Shown here: positions 35,849 through 43,790 of the stretch, in pieces
Layout: the number at the start of each line of letters is the position of its first letter
How positions within the stretch are numbered: the first letter of the stretch is position 1
Assembly: GCA_942493235.1 (NCBI GenBank)
Contig: OW818676.1
Span: forward strand, 2,046,001 to 2,110,000
Direction of reading: 5' to 3'
DNA length: 64,000 nt
Source: ENR-C587 sp942493235
GTDB taxonomy: Bacteria > Bacteroidota > Ignavibacteria > Kapaibacteriales > UBA2268
The notes under the pieces: model-generated
The model's input: the letters and a program-made list of their open reading frames with translations, nothing else
Database searches by the model: none
Told to the model about the DNA's origin: nothing
Position numbers and translations under genes: made by a program

Positions 35849-36517
35849 ATGAATAATAAAATTAATATATTAGCTTTAGAATCGGCAGGGGCAAATTGCA
35901 GTGTTGCTTTGTTCGTTAACGGCGTACTTTTCTCTGATTATAATATTTATGAAAAAAATATGCACGATAAATATTTAGCCGAATTTACAAGAAGAATCAT
36001 TAGCGATGCAGGGCTAAGAATTAATGATTTAAGTGCAGTTGCCGTCTCAGAGGGTCCGGGTTCGTTTACAGGGCTTAGAATCAGCGGTAGCATAGCTAAA
36101 GGGCTTACTTTTAATGATGATATTAAATTGATTTCCGTACCTACGCTTTCGGCTGTTGCCAATTATGTAACTGATAATATTAAATATTTGAATTATAGTA
36201 AAATTATTGCTACAGTTAAAGCTCATAAAGACTTGCTTTATTATCAGGAATTTGACGCTAAAGGTCAAATTTGCTCGGATATTATTTTCTCTACTATTGA
36301 TGAGTTTAATTCTATTGCCCATAGTTCTGTTTTGCTTTGCGGTAGCTCTGCCGATGATTTCCCGAATATTGACTCAATAAGCGAATTTAATAATTTATCG
36401 GCTAAATATATCGGTTCTTATGCTATGAAGAATTATTCCTCAAATACTTTTGTTAAATCAGAAGACTTTGTGCCGTTATATATTCAAGAATTTCAAATGA
36501 AAAATCAGTCTAAATAA
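35849..36517 (+). CDS. tsaB: tRNA t6A modification protein TsaB
   Basis: Partner of TsaD in making N6-threonylcarbamoyladenosine on ANN-decoding tRNAs. ASKHA-fold start ILALESAGANCSVALF, the conserved EGPGSFTGLRISGSIAKGL and the later PTLSAVANY identify it. Length of about 222 is normal. I chose ATG 35849; a TTG at 35840 is in frame. It is 13 bases ahead of a small membrane-protein gene and probably cotranscribed with it. Confidence 0.92.
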   Translation: MNNKINILALESAGANCSVALFVNGVLFSDYNIYEKNMHDKYLAEFTRRIISDAGLRINDLSAVAVSEGPGSFTGLRISGSIAKGLTFNDDIKLISVPTLSAVANYVTDNIKYLNYSKIIATVKAHKDLLYYQEFDAKGQICSDIIFSTIDEFNSIAHSSVLLCGSSADDFPNIDSISEFNNLSAKYIGSYAMKNYSSNTFVKSEDFVPLYIQEFQMKNQSK

Positions 36518-36530
36518 AGGAGAAATTACA

Positions 36531-36959
36531 ATGTTTCTAAATGCTTTACCAACAATATCTTTTTTACTGCTATGCCTATTATTCTGTTCTATGGATAAAT
36601 TAATTGAAAAGAAATTAATTTCTGATTTTTTAGCGTCTAAGCTTATAACCGGAATTTTCGGTACAGCTATTCTGCTCTGGGGACTGATGCGATTCTATCA
36701 AGATTTTAATTATATTAAATTTTCTTTTGCATATAATCCGATAGCTGTAGTTCTAAAATTATTGGTTATAGTATATTTTATTGTTTGCGGTTTTTCAATT
36801 AGTTTCAAGGGCTATGGAGAATACTTATTTAATAAAAACAAAGATTCGCAACTAAGATTTAATGCGTTCCGAGGAAAGCTTAAATCTTATGATAGTTTCT
36901 TAGCTAAAATCGCAATTATTCTGATTGTGATTTTCTTAGCAAATACTTTGTTATCATAG
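36531..36959 (+). CDS. Small integral membrane protein, unknown
   Basis: 142 residues with about four hydrophobic segments (near 5-20, 40-55, 70-90 and 122-140) separated by short basic loops. No recognised family. A good ribosome site (AGGAG) precedes ATG 36531. It sits directly behind tsaB and ends at a bidirectional terminator. Confidence 0.7.
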   Translation: MFLNALPTISFLLLCLLFCSMDKLIEKKLISDFLASKLITGIFGTAILLWGLMRFYQDFNYIKFSFAYNPIAVVLKLLVIVYFIVCGFSISFKGYGEYLFNKNKDSQLRFNAFRGKLKSYDSFLAKIAIILIVIFLANTLLS

Positions 36960-36994
36960 TTTTAAGGCTGTTGCAGATAGCATCAGCCTTAAAA
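36960..36994. terminator. Bidirectional terminator
   Basis: TTTTAAGGCTG (36960-36970) and CAGCCTTAAAA (36984-36994), perfect 11-bp arms with flanking T and A runs, between the convergent membrane-protein and Rieske genes. It overlaps the Rieske stop codon. Confidence 0.8.
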
Positions 36995-37507
36995 CTCAAT
37001 CGTTAAAATATTAGTTTCTTTAACAAAACTTGTTTTAAATTGTTTTAATGGCTTTTCAGCAGGTCCGACTACTGCTTTACCGTTTTCATGCGGGTCAAAT
37101 GTAGAACCATGACACCCACAGCTAATTAGTGGTCTATCCATACTTATCGGTACAGATAAATCATCACCATAACAATTATCATGAGTACATAGCGAAGAGA
37201 AGCAGGCTATCTCTGTCTCTGATACTCTTACCAATATCACGGGAATTGAATAATTTGCATCATCAAATACGGCTTTTCCCCCCCCACCGATGGACTGAAG
37301 TAAATTTCTATGAAGCTCTTTGGGAATATCAGTAGGAGAAGTAATATCTATTACTTTAGTAATTCCTTGGCTTGATGCCGTCAGCTCGGTAAAATTTTCG
37401 CAGGAACTAAGAATACTTCCGGCAATTGCAGCACAAGAACATACACCGAGCGATTTAGTCAGATTAATTAAAAATTCGCGTCTTGAGTTATTGTTAATTT
37501 TCATCAT
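36989..37507 (-). CDS. Rieske [2Fe-2S] lipoprotein
   Basis: Exported Rieske iron-sulfur protein. The N-terminus combines a twin-arginine-like SRREFL with a hydrophobic stretch and a possible lipobox (GSILSSC). Cluster ligands are in CTHDNC and CGCHGSTF; the extra Cys in each gives the disulfide of bc1-type Rieske proteins. The start overlaps the upstream gene as ATGA. A run of eight G on the coding strand (37285-37278) encodes part of SIGGGGK, before the cluster site. A truncated, broken copy lies at 38531-38796. Confidence 0.88.
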   Translation of the reverse strand: MMKINNNSRREFLINLTKSLGVCSCAAIAGSILSSCENFTELTASSQGITKVIDITSPTDIPKELHRNLLQSIGGGGKAVFDDANYSIPVILVRVSETEIACFSSLCTHDNCYGDDLSVPISMDRPLISCGCHGSTFDPHENGKAVVGPAEKPLKQFKTSFVKETNILTIEF

Positions 37508-38283
37508 TGCTTTATCATTTTAATACTTGTTTTTTCTTGTCCATTAATTTTAAGAGTACAGATAAACAATCCTTTAGGCATATCATTAGTAATAATTTCA
37601 TTAGTATAATGCCCGGCATTCAAATATCCGCTTTTTACGGTTTTAACCGACCGACCTAATGTATCTTTTATTTCCAATTCAACAAATGAATCATTTTCTA
37701 AGCCGTATTCAAGAGTAGTTTTTTCATTAAAAGGATTCGGATAGTTGTTTTTTAGATAGAATAAAGTTGAATCTCCTACGCCTTGAACCGATAAATAGAA
37801 TGGGAATAATATTTTAATAAATCTATCTGTTCCGTTCCAATCAAATTGGAATATTTCTAAATCCTGAGCAGCAGGTCCATCTAAATAACCTCCGCGAGAA
37901 CTGAATATGGTGCCATGACCGGAACATACAAATAGTTTTTGCACTTTGTCTATGTCCATTACCTTCTGACCTTCGTGGGGGCATGTCTCATTAAACACGG
38001 CAAGATATGAGCCGTCAACGCTTCTGTCTATTCGGGTAAGCATAACTCTAATCGGAGCTCCGCCATCTTTTTTCGGCACATCTATCCTGATAGTTTTATA
38101 TAGCTCTTTTAAGTCTTTATAAATCTCGGTATCCAATTCATAAATACCACTAATACTTCCACCGTCATCAAGTATTTTCGGCTCTAATTTACCCATTAAT
38201 AAATGTGGACAGGTAGCTGTGAAAATGCTTAATGTAAACATCTTTTTTAAGAAATCTCTGCGATTATTGTCTTTCTTCATCAT
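37504..38283 (-). CDS. Rieske-type protein with Tat-like signal and T9SS sorting domain, copy A
   Basis: N-terminus NNRRDFLKKMF fits a twin-arginine signal. The Rieske domain has ligands CPH-x16-CSGH, the exact Rieske spacing, but lacks the disulfide cysteines. The last 80 residues (NNYPNPFNEKTTLEYGL ... AGHY ... IKMIKQ) are a type-A T9SS sorting domain. The predicted path is therefore export as a folded Fe-S protein and delivery to the surface. It is translationally coupled to the Rieske lipoprotein. About 95% identical to the gene at 38793. The electron partner is unknown. Confidence 0.85.
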   Translation of the reverse strand: MMKKDNNRRDFLKKMFTLSIFTATCPHLLMGKLEPKILDDGGSISGIYELDTEIYKDLKELYKTIRIDVPKKDGGAPIRVMLTRIDRSVDGSYLAVFNETCPHEGQKVMDIDKVQKLFVCSGHGTIFSSRGGYLDGPAAQDLEIFQFDWNGTDRFIKILFPFYLSVQGVGDSTLFYLKNNYPNPFNEKTTLEYGLENDSFVELEIKDTLGRSVKTVKSGYLNAGHYTNEIITNDMPKGLFICTLKINGQEKTSIKMIKQ

Positions 38284-38410
38284 TTTTTTACCTTTCTTTT
38301 ATCAAAAATCAAACTTAAGTATAATAACACTTAAAAGCAAAAAATGTAACAATATTTTTTAATAATTTTTTTATTTTTTAAATATTATTTATATTTTAGC
38401 TTTTTGTTTA

Positions 38411-38530
38411 AATTTCTGGCTCTTCGCTATTTTGTGAGAGTGTATTTAATATGTTTTCTTCTGACAGTGTTAACTGTTAAACTTCTGAAATAAAGGTGAT
38501 TAGTGGCTTGTGACTGGGAATTGGGAAATA
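38411..38530 (+). repeat. 306-bp-element terminus with G-rich tract, at duplication junction
   Basis: TTTCTGGCTCTTCGCTATTT followed by TGTGAGAGTG and TGTTAACTGTTAAACTTCTG corresponds to the first ~75 bp of the 306-bp element, then a C-poor tract (GACTGGGAATTGGGAAATAG). The broken Rieske copy starts exactly where this tract ends. Confidence 0.55.
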
Positions 38531-38796
38531 GTAATTGAATAATTTGCATCATCAAATACGGCTTTCCCACCCCCACCGATGGACTGAAGTAACTTTCTAC
38601 AAAGCTCTTTGGGAATATCCGAAAGAGAAGCAATATCTATCACTTTAGTAATTCATTGGCTTGATACCGTCAACTAAATAAAATTTTCGCAGGAACTAAG
38701 AAAACTTCCGGTAATTGTAGCAAAAGAGCATACACCCAGCGATTTTGTCAGATTGATTAAAAATTTGCGTCTTGAGTTTTAGTTAATATTTATCAT
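38531..38796 (-). pseudogene. Truncated, decayed copy of the Rieske lipoprotein gene
   Basis: About 265 bp closely similar to 37240-37507, the first half of the lipoprotein gene, in the same position behind copy B of the T9SS Rieske gene (same ATGA overlap at 38793-38796). It has a TAA at the sixth codon and further in-frame stops in the middle (around ENFI-stop), and ends before the Fe-S ligands. In it the poly-G run is interrupted. It cannot make a Rieske protein. Confidence 0.9.
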
Positions 38797-39572
38797 TGCT
38801 TTATCATTTTAATACTTGTTTTTTCTTGACCATTAATTTTAAGTGTACAGATTAACAATCCTTTAGGCATATCATTTGTGATAATTTCATTAGTATAATG
38901 CCCTGCATTCAAATATCCGCTTTTTACGGTTTTAACAGATCGACCTAATGTATCTTTTATTTCCAATTCAACAAATGAATCATTTTCTAAGCCGTATTCA
39001 AGAGTAGTTTTTTCATTAAAAGGATTCGGATAGTTGTTTTTCAGATAGAATAAAGTTGAATCTCCTACGCCTTGAACCAATAAATAGAATGGGAATAATA
39101 TTTTAATAAATCTTTCTGTTCCGTTCCAATCAAATTGGAATACTTCTAAATCCTGAGTAGCAGGTCCATCTAAATAACCTCCGCGAGAACTGAATATGGT
39201 TTTGTGACCGGAACATACAAATAGCTTTTGAACTATGTCTATGTCAAAAACTTTCTGACCATCGTGCGGACATTTCTCATTAAACACGGCAAGATATGAG
39301 CCGTCAACGCTTCTGTCTATTCGGGTAAGCATAACTCTAATCGGAGCTCCGCCATCTTTTTTCGGCACATCTATCCTGATAGTTTTATATAGCTCTTTTA
39401 AGTCTTTATAAATCTCGGTATCCAATTCATAAATACCACTAATACTTCCACCGTCATCAAGTATTTTCGGTTCTAATTTACCCATTAATAAATGAGGGCA
39501 GCTAGCTGTAAAAATGCTTAATGTAAACATTTTTTTTAAGAAATCTCTGCGATTATTGTCTTTCTTTATCAA
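38793..39572 (-). CDS. Rieske-type protein with Tat-like signal and T9SS sorting domain, copy B
   Basis: Same layout as copy A: NNRRDFLKK signal, CPH-x16-CSGH ligands, T9SS type-A C-terminus. The two differ at about twelve residues, five of which lie in the 28-residue cluster-binding segment (T/K, E/D, M/F, K/I, G/K). The ATG of copy A is TTG here (39572), so translation may be weaker, although AAAGG lies upstream. It is intact, but its downstream partner gene is broken. Confidence 0.83.
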   Translation of the reverse strand: MIKKDNNRRDFLKKMFTLSIFTASCPHLLMGKLEPKILDDGGSISGIYELDTEIYKDLKELYKTIRIDVPKKDGGAPIRVMLTRIDRSVDGSYLAVFNEKCPHDGQKVFDIDIVQKLFVCSGHKTIFSSRGGYLDGPATQDLEVFQFDWNGTERFIKILFPFYLLVQGVGDSTLFYLKNNYPNPFNEKTTLEYGLENDSFVELEIKDTLGRSVKTVKSGYLNAGHYTNEIITNDMPKGLLICTLKINGQEKTSIKMIKQ

Positions 39573-39680
39573 TTTTTTTACCTTTCTTTAATCAAATATC
39601 GGACTTAAGTATAATAACACTTAAAAGCAAAAAATGTAACAATATTTCATAATATTTTTTTATTTTCGTTTTTTTTGAAT

Positions 39681-39815
39681 TTCTGGATCTTCGCCATTTT
39701 GTATGGTTATTTATAATTTTTCTTCTAACAGCTTCATCCGAATAGGCTGGAGGTTTGGGTATAGGGGGGGATAGGGGATAGAGAATAGGTGGTTGTTGAC
39801 TGGTGATTAACTCCT
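39681..39815 (+). repeat. 306-bp-element terminus with G-rich tract and G4 motif
   Basis: TTCTGGATCTTCGCCATTTTG begins a diverged element end, followed by a C-poor tract. Within it 39757-39777 reads GGG-TATA-GGGGGGG-ATA-GGGG, which meets the G3+N1-7 rule for an intramolecular G-quadruplex. It occupies most of the 350-bp gap between the Rieske and E2 genes. Confidence 0.6.
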
Positions 39816-39875
39816 TGGAGTTATGTCAATAATTGGTATTTATACGTTTGAGCAGGCAAAGATATTTATAAAAGT

Positions 39876-39907
39876 AGTCGGTATGGGAGACTTATCCCAC
39901 ACCGACT
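39876..39907 (-). terminator. Terminator of the E2 gene
   Basis: Read leftward: AGTCGGTGTGGGA ... TCCCATACCGACT followed by ACTTTTAT. The stem is 7 plus 5 bp with one mismatch, 16 bases after the E2 stop. Confidence 0.6.
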
Positions 39908-39922
39908 TTATCATAAAAGGAA

Positions 39923-41635
39923 TTATAATACTATTGTGTTTTCGTTAAATGCTTCAAGGTATTTGATAATAGCTTCTAAGCATTGACCGGCAAGCATGCC
40001 GTCAACTACTCTGTGGTCATAGGTTAGAGAAATATAAGCCATATCTCGGATAACTACTAAATGCTCACCGTTAAATTCTTTAACTATCGGGCGTTTCTTA
40101 ATTGCACCAATACCCATAATCGCAACTTGAGGCTGATTAATAATCGGAGTACCGAATAATGTACCGAAAGTACCTACATTTGTAATCGTAAAAGTACCGC
40201 CTTGAATATCGTCAGGATTCAATTTCTTGGTTCTTGCTCTGGTTGATAAGTCATAAACCGAGCGGGCAAGCCCTGTAATATTTAAATCATCTGCATTTTT
40301 AATTACCGGAACAATTAAATTTCCGTCAGGCAGTGCGGTGGCAAAGCTTAAATTTATTCTCTTATGACGTATAATATTAGTGCCTTCTACACTTACATTA
40401 ACCATAGGGAAATCTTTAATTGCATCAATAGTTGCTTTGGCAAAAAATGGAGTAAAAGTAAGCTTGAAACCTTCTTTTTTCTGGAATTCATTTTTATATT
40501 TTTCACGGAATTTAACAATTTCAGTAACGTCGGCTTCACATACACTTGTTACATGAGGCGAAGTCTGAACAGAATTCACCATGTGCTGAGAAATTAAATG
40601 TCTCATTCTGTCCATCGGAATAACTTCATCATCCACTCCATATACAGTAGGAGCTGAATGCTGAGTAGTTGCAATTGTCGAAGAAGGAATTACAGCCGGT
40701 TTAGTTTCCGGAGCTTTGGTAATTGCTTGCTGATTAGTAGAGTTAGAAGTTTTTTTATTTGAAATATAATTCAATAAATCATCTTTTGTAATTCTGTTTT
40801 CTGCTCCACTGCCTTTAATGGTATTTAATTCTTCAAGAGATACTTTCTCTTGTTCGGCAATAGTACGAACAAGAGGAGAGAAAAATTTATCGCCGAGCCT
40901 TCTCGGAATTTCCATAGTCGCAATTGTATTGTCAATAGCATTGTTTATTGTATTGTCTTTAGTATTGTCAATTACGGGAATAGTATTATCAATCGGAGTA
41001 GCTGATTTGACTGCCGGTTCAATTATTTTTGTTGTAGAAGAACCAGAAGAAATCTTAGCAATTACTTTACCTACATCAACTGTTTCATTTGCTTGAGCAA
41101 GTATTTGCACTAACACTCCGGCAACCGGTGAAGGGACTTCGGTGTCAACTTTATCGGTAGATATTTCAAGTATCAACTCGTCGCGTTCAACTTTTTCGCC
41201 TGGATTTTTTAACCAGCGAATTATAGTACCCTCTTGTAACGATTCACCCATTTTAGGCATTACTACATCAAATAAATCTTCATTGCCATTTGTAGCCGAT
41301 AATATAGGAGCATCGACAGATGCGACAGATGGTTTTGAAGCAGCAGTTTGTGGTTGTGTAGATGATTCGATTTTCGGAGCCTGAACCTGAGCATTGGCTT
41401 CAGTTTCAATCTCTGCAATTTTCTGCCCGACGGGAACAGTCTCATTAGCCTGAGCAAGTACTTTAAATAGTACACCGCTAACCGGTGAAGGAACTTCCGT
41501 ATCTACTTTGTCGGTTGAGATTTCAAGTATCATTTCGTCGCGTTCAACTCTATCGCCCGGATTTTTAAGCCAGCGAATTATTGTACCCTCCTGGAGAGAT
41601 TCACCCATTTTAGGCATTACTACTTCTACTATCAT
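39923..41635 (-). CDS. 2-oxo acid dehydrogenase E2 (dihydrolipoamide acyltransferase)
   Basis: Core of a pyruvate, 2-oxoglutarate or branched-chain dehydrogenase complex. It has two lipoyl domains, each with the lipoylated lysine in EISTDKVDTEVPSP (K43 and about 120 residues later), a peripheral-subunit-binding domain (FFSPLVRTIAEQEKVSLEEL), and a catalytic domain ending with LTYDHRVVDG. The linker before the binding domain is repetitive (IDNT, DNTIN). I chose ATG 41635; a TTG precedes it. No E1 or E3 gene adjoins, so the substrate class is open. Confidence 0.9.
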   Translation of the reverse strand: MIVEVVMPKMGESLQEGTIIRWLKNPGDRVERDEMILEISTDKVDTEVPSPVSGVLFKVLAQANETVPVGQKIAEIETEANAQVQAPKIESSTQPQTAASKPSVASVDAPILSATNGNEDLFDVVMPKMGESLQEGTIIRWLKNPGEKVERDELILEISTDKVDTEVPSPVAGVLVQILAQANETVDVGKVIAKISSGSSTTKIIEPAVKSATPIDNTIPVIDNTKDNTINNAIDNTIATMEIPRRLGDKFFSPLVRTIAEQEKVSLEELNTIKGSGAENRITKDDLLNYISNKKTSNSTNQQAITKAPETKPAVIPSSTIATTQHSAPTVYGVDDEVIPMDRMRHLISQHMVNSVQTSPHVTSVCEADVTEIVKFREKYKNEFQKKEGFKLTFTPFFAKATIDAIKDFPMVNVSVEGTNIIRHKRINLSFATALPDGNLIVPVIKNADDLNITGLARSVYDLSTRARTKKLNPDDIQGGTFTITNVGTFGTLFGTPIINQPQVAIMGIGAIKKRPIVKEFNGEHLVVIRDMAYISLTYDHRVVDGMLAGQCLEAIIKYLEAFNENTIVL

Positions 41636-41784
41636 CAATTACTCCGAATAATATATGTAATATTTAATTTATTAATTTAATTCTTATTTACAATTTTAAA
41701 AAGATTTTGCAATATAAAAAGATTTTGCAATTTTAAAATGATTATACAAATATAAGATGAAAAAATGTAATACGAAAATAATAA

Positions 41785-42552
41785 TTATTGAATAACGAAA
41801 TCATCGTCCGGCATATCCAAATTAATGATATATTCTGAAATAGTCAAATCAATAATCTTACTGTTGCCGTTAATAAATTCAATTTTAAATGGTTTTACTA
41901 TATCGCCGACTTTTTTGTAATCTGAAAGTCTAATAACTACCGGAGTAGTTTTGCCTGCTATAGCATATAAGCAGTTAATCTGAGAGATTAGATTATCTAC
42001 TTTACTAATATAGACAATATCGGTATTATCATTTTTAGTACACAAGAGAGTGTATTGAGGAATCAAGTTTATAGAATCTTTTTTATTTACTTTGATCTTA
42101 TATTTATTAGCTTTATAAAAATCAAGTTTAGAATCAAAGTCCAATACCGGTTTAATTATAGATAAATAACTCTCGTCAACTTTTTCTTTTGGCAGTTCTA
42201 TCGGGGTCATAGTCACTTGAGGCATTAAAGCCCAAGCTCTTTTACCGTTACTTAAAAAAGCAAAAGTATCGGCTTCTACATAGATTTCTATTCTGTATTG
42301 GTCCGGCATACTAACATATTTCTTTAGAGAATCATTATAAACAGGTTTACCCATTTTGCATTTAGCTTTGAAATTTTGCTTTACTGAATCATCTCTGATT
42401 AGTTCACCTTTAATTACATAAGTTTTAATAGTATCTAAAGAAGCTTTACCACCACGTGAAATAATATTGTCTTTTAATATTTTATCGAAATTTTGACTAA
42501 AGCATGCAATTGGTAGCATTAAAAAAAACACAAAAGCAGTTAAACGATTCAT
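41785..42552 (-). CDS. Exported LolA-like protein
   Basis: Signal peptide MNRLTAFVFFLMLPIACFSQ, then a mostly beta protein resembling the LolA/LppX fold: an opening GGKASLDTIKTYVIKGEL and successive strands such as YRIEIYVEADTFAFLSNGKRAWAL. Proteins of this type bind lipids or lipoproteins in the periplasm. The family is broad, so the role is uncertain. AGGAA precedes the ATG. It lies 150 bases upstream of the E2 gene on the same strand; cotranscription is possible. Confidence 0.6.
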   Translation of the reverse strand: MNRLTAFVFFLMLPIACFSQNFDKILKDNIISRGGKASLDTIKTYVIKGELIRDDSVKQNFKAKCKMGKPVYNDSLKKYVSMPDQYRIEIYVEADTFAFLSNGKRAWALMPQVTMTPIELPKEKVDESYLSIIKPVLDFDSKLDFYKANKYKIKVNKKDSINLIPQYTLLCTKNDNTDIVYISKVDNLISQINCLYAIAGKTTPVVIRLSDYKKVGDIVKPFKIEFINGNSKIIDLTISEYIINLDMPDDDFVIQ

Positions 42553-42950
42553 GGTATTCCTAAATATTAATATAAAACTAAAAAATATAGAAACGAATGA
42601 GCAAATATATTATTTAGGAAAAATGTTTAAGATAAGCATTATAACTGATGCACTAAGATTATTTCCGGATTATATTAATTAAATGATTGGTTAGAAGAAA
42701 TATCAAAAATAAAATAGTAGTGTGTAACAATTATTAAATTACAAACGTCTTATATGTCGGTAACAATAATAGTTCTATTAGATATTAAAACTGAGAAAAA
42801 TATTTGTTTTATAAAAAGGGTTTAAATCATTGTAAAATTCAATAAATAACATTGTAATTAAAAAGTATTTGAAAATCTAAGCAATTTACTGTATTTTAGT
42901 ATTTTTGTATTAGCCAAAAATGATTTTTTGCCTTAACAAAAGGAGTATTG
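42553..42950. other. Intergenic region, probable divergent promoters
   Basis: About 395 bp of AT-rich sequence between divergent genes. A TATTTTTG -7-like box lies at 42900-42907, with no well-placed TTG partner. No RNA gene, repeat or strong hairpin was seen. Confidence 0.45.
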
Positions 42951-43790
42951 GTGAACTGGGAAAAAGACATAAATCAAGAAGATAAGAAAGTGCAATCGGA
43001 TTTGATAGCACTGGGGAAAATGCCCAATCATATTGCCGTAATTATGGACGGCAATGGCAGATGGGCTATTGATAAAGGATTTTCTCGTACACAGGGTCAT
43101 AGAGAAGGTATAGAAAGCGTTAGAGAAATTGTAAAGACTTCTTCTCAGCTTGGTATTAAATATTTGACTTTATATGCTTTTTCAATTGAAAATTGGAAAC
43201 GCCCAACTACTGAAGTTAATGTATTGATGAGCTTATTAGAGCATTATTTAAAAGCTGAAATTGAGGAGCTTCATAGGAACAATGTACGACTAAAAACAAT
43301 TGGCAAAATCAGTTCACTTCCAAAGGTAGTACAGAAGTTATTAAACAATTCTTGTGAAAAGACAAAAGCCAATACCGGGCTTACTCTGACTCTTGCCCTC
43401 AGCTACAGTGGCAGATGGGACATTATTCGTGCTGTTCAGATGATTGCTCTTGATATCAGAAGAGGTACTGTATCTCCTGAAGATATTGAAGATACTGTTT
43501 TTGCTTCTTATCTGAATACTAAGGATTTGCCGGACCCTGATTTGCTAATCAGGACCAGCGGCGAGATGCGTTTGAGTAACTTTTTACTTTGGGAGATGGC
43601 TTACTCCGAGATTTATATTACTGATAAGTACTGGCCTGAATTCCGCAGATTAGACTTATACGAAGCTTTAGTCGATTATATGCAGAGAGAACGCCGTTAC
43701 GGGAAAACTTCTGCTCAAGTAACAAATGATAATACAAAAGACATGAATTTATCTTATTTAAAACGGGTATTAAATGCAATCAAATCATAG
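42951..43790 (+). CDS. uppS: Undecaprenyl diphosphate synthase
   Basis: Cis-prenyltransferase making the C55 carrier lipid for peptidoglycan and surface polysaccharides. The catalytic P-loop reads IAVIMDGNGRWA, then GHREGIESVREI, LTLYAFSIENWKRP and the C-terminal DLLIRTSGEMRLSNFLLWE. I prefer GTG 42951, five bases after AGGAG, to the TTG at 42948. An N-terminal extension of about 25 residues precedes the core. It overlaps bamA by 17 bases and begins the envelope cluster. Confidence 0.95.
   Translation: MNWEKDINQEDKKVQSDLIALGKMPNHIAVIMDGNGRWAIDKGFSRTQGHREGIESVREIVKTSSQLGIKYLTLYAFSIENWKRPTTEVNVLMSLLEHYLKAEIEELHRNNVRLKTIGKISSLPKVVQKLLNNSCEKTKANTGLTLTLALSYSGRWDIIRAVQMIALDIRRGTVSPEDIEDTVFASYLNTKDLPDPDLLIRTSGEMRLSNFLLWEMAYSEIYITDKYWPEFRRLDLYEALVDYMQRERRYGKTSAQVTNDNTKDMNLSYLKRVLNAIKS

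Noticed and set aside
38427..38633. Short leftward gene between the Rieske copies
   Set aside because: It spans the repeat fragment and the pseudogene in a wrong frame.
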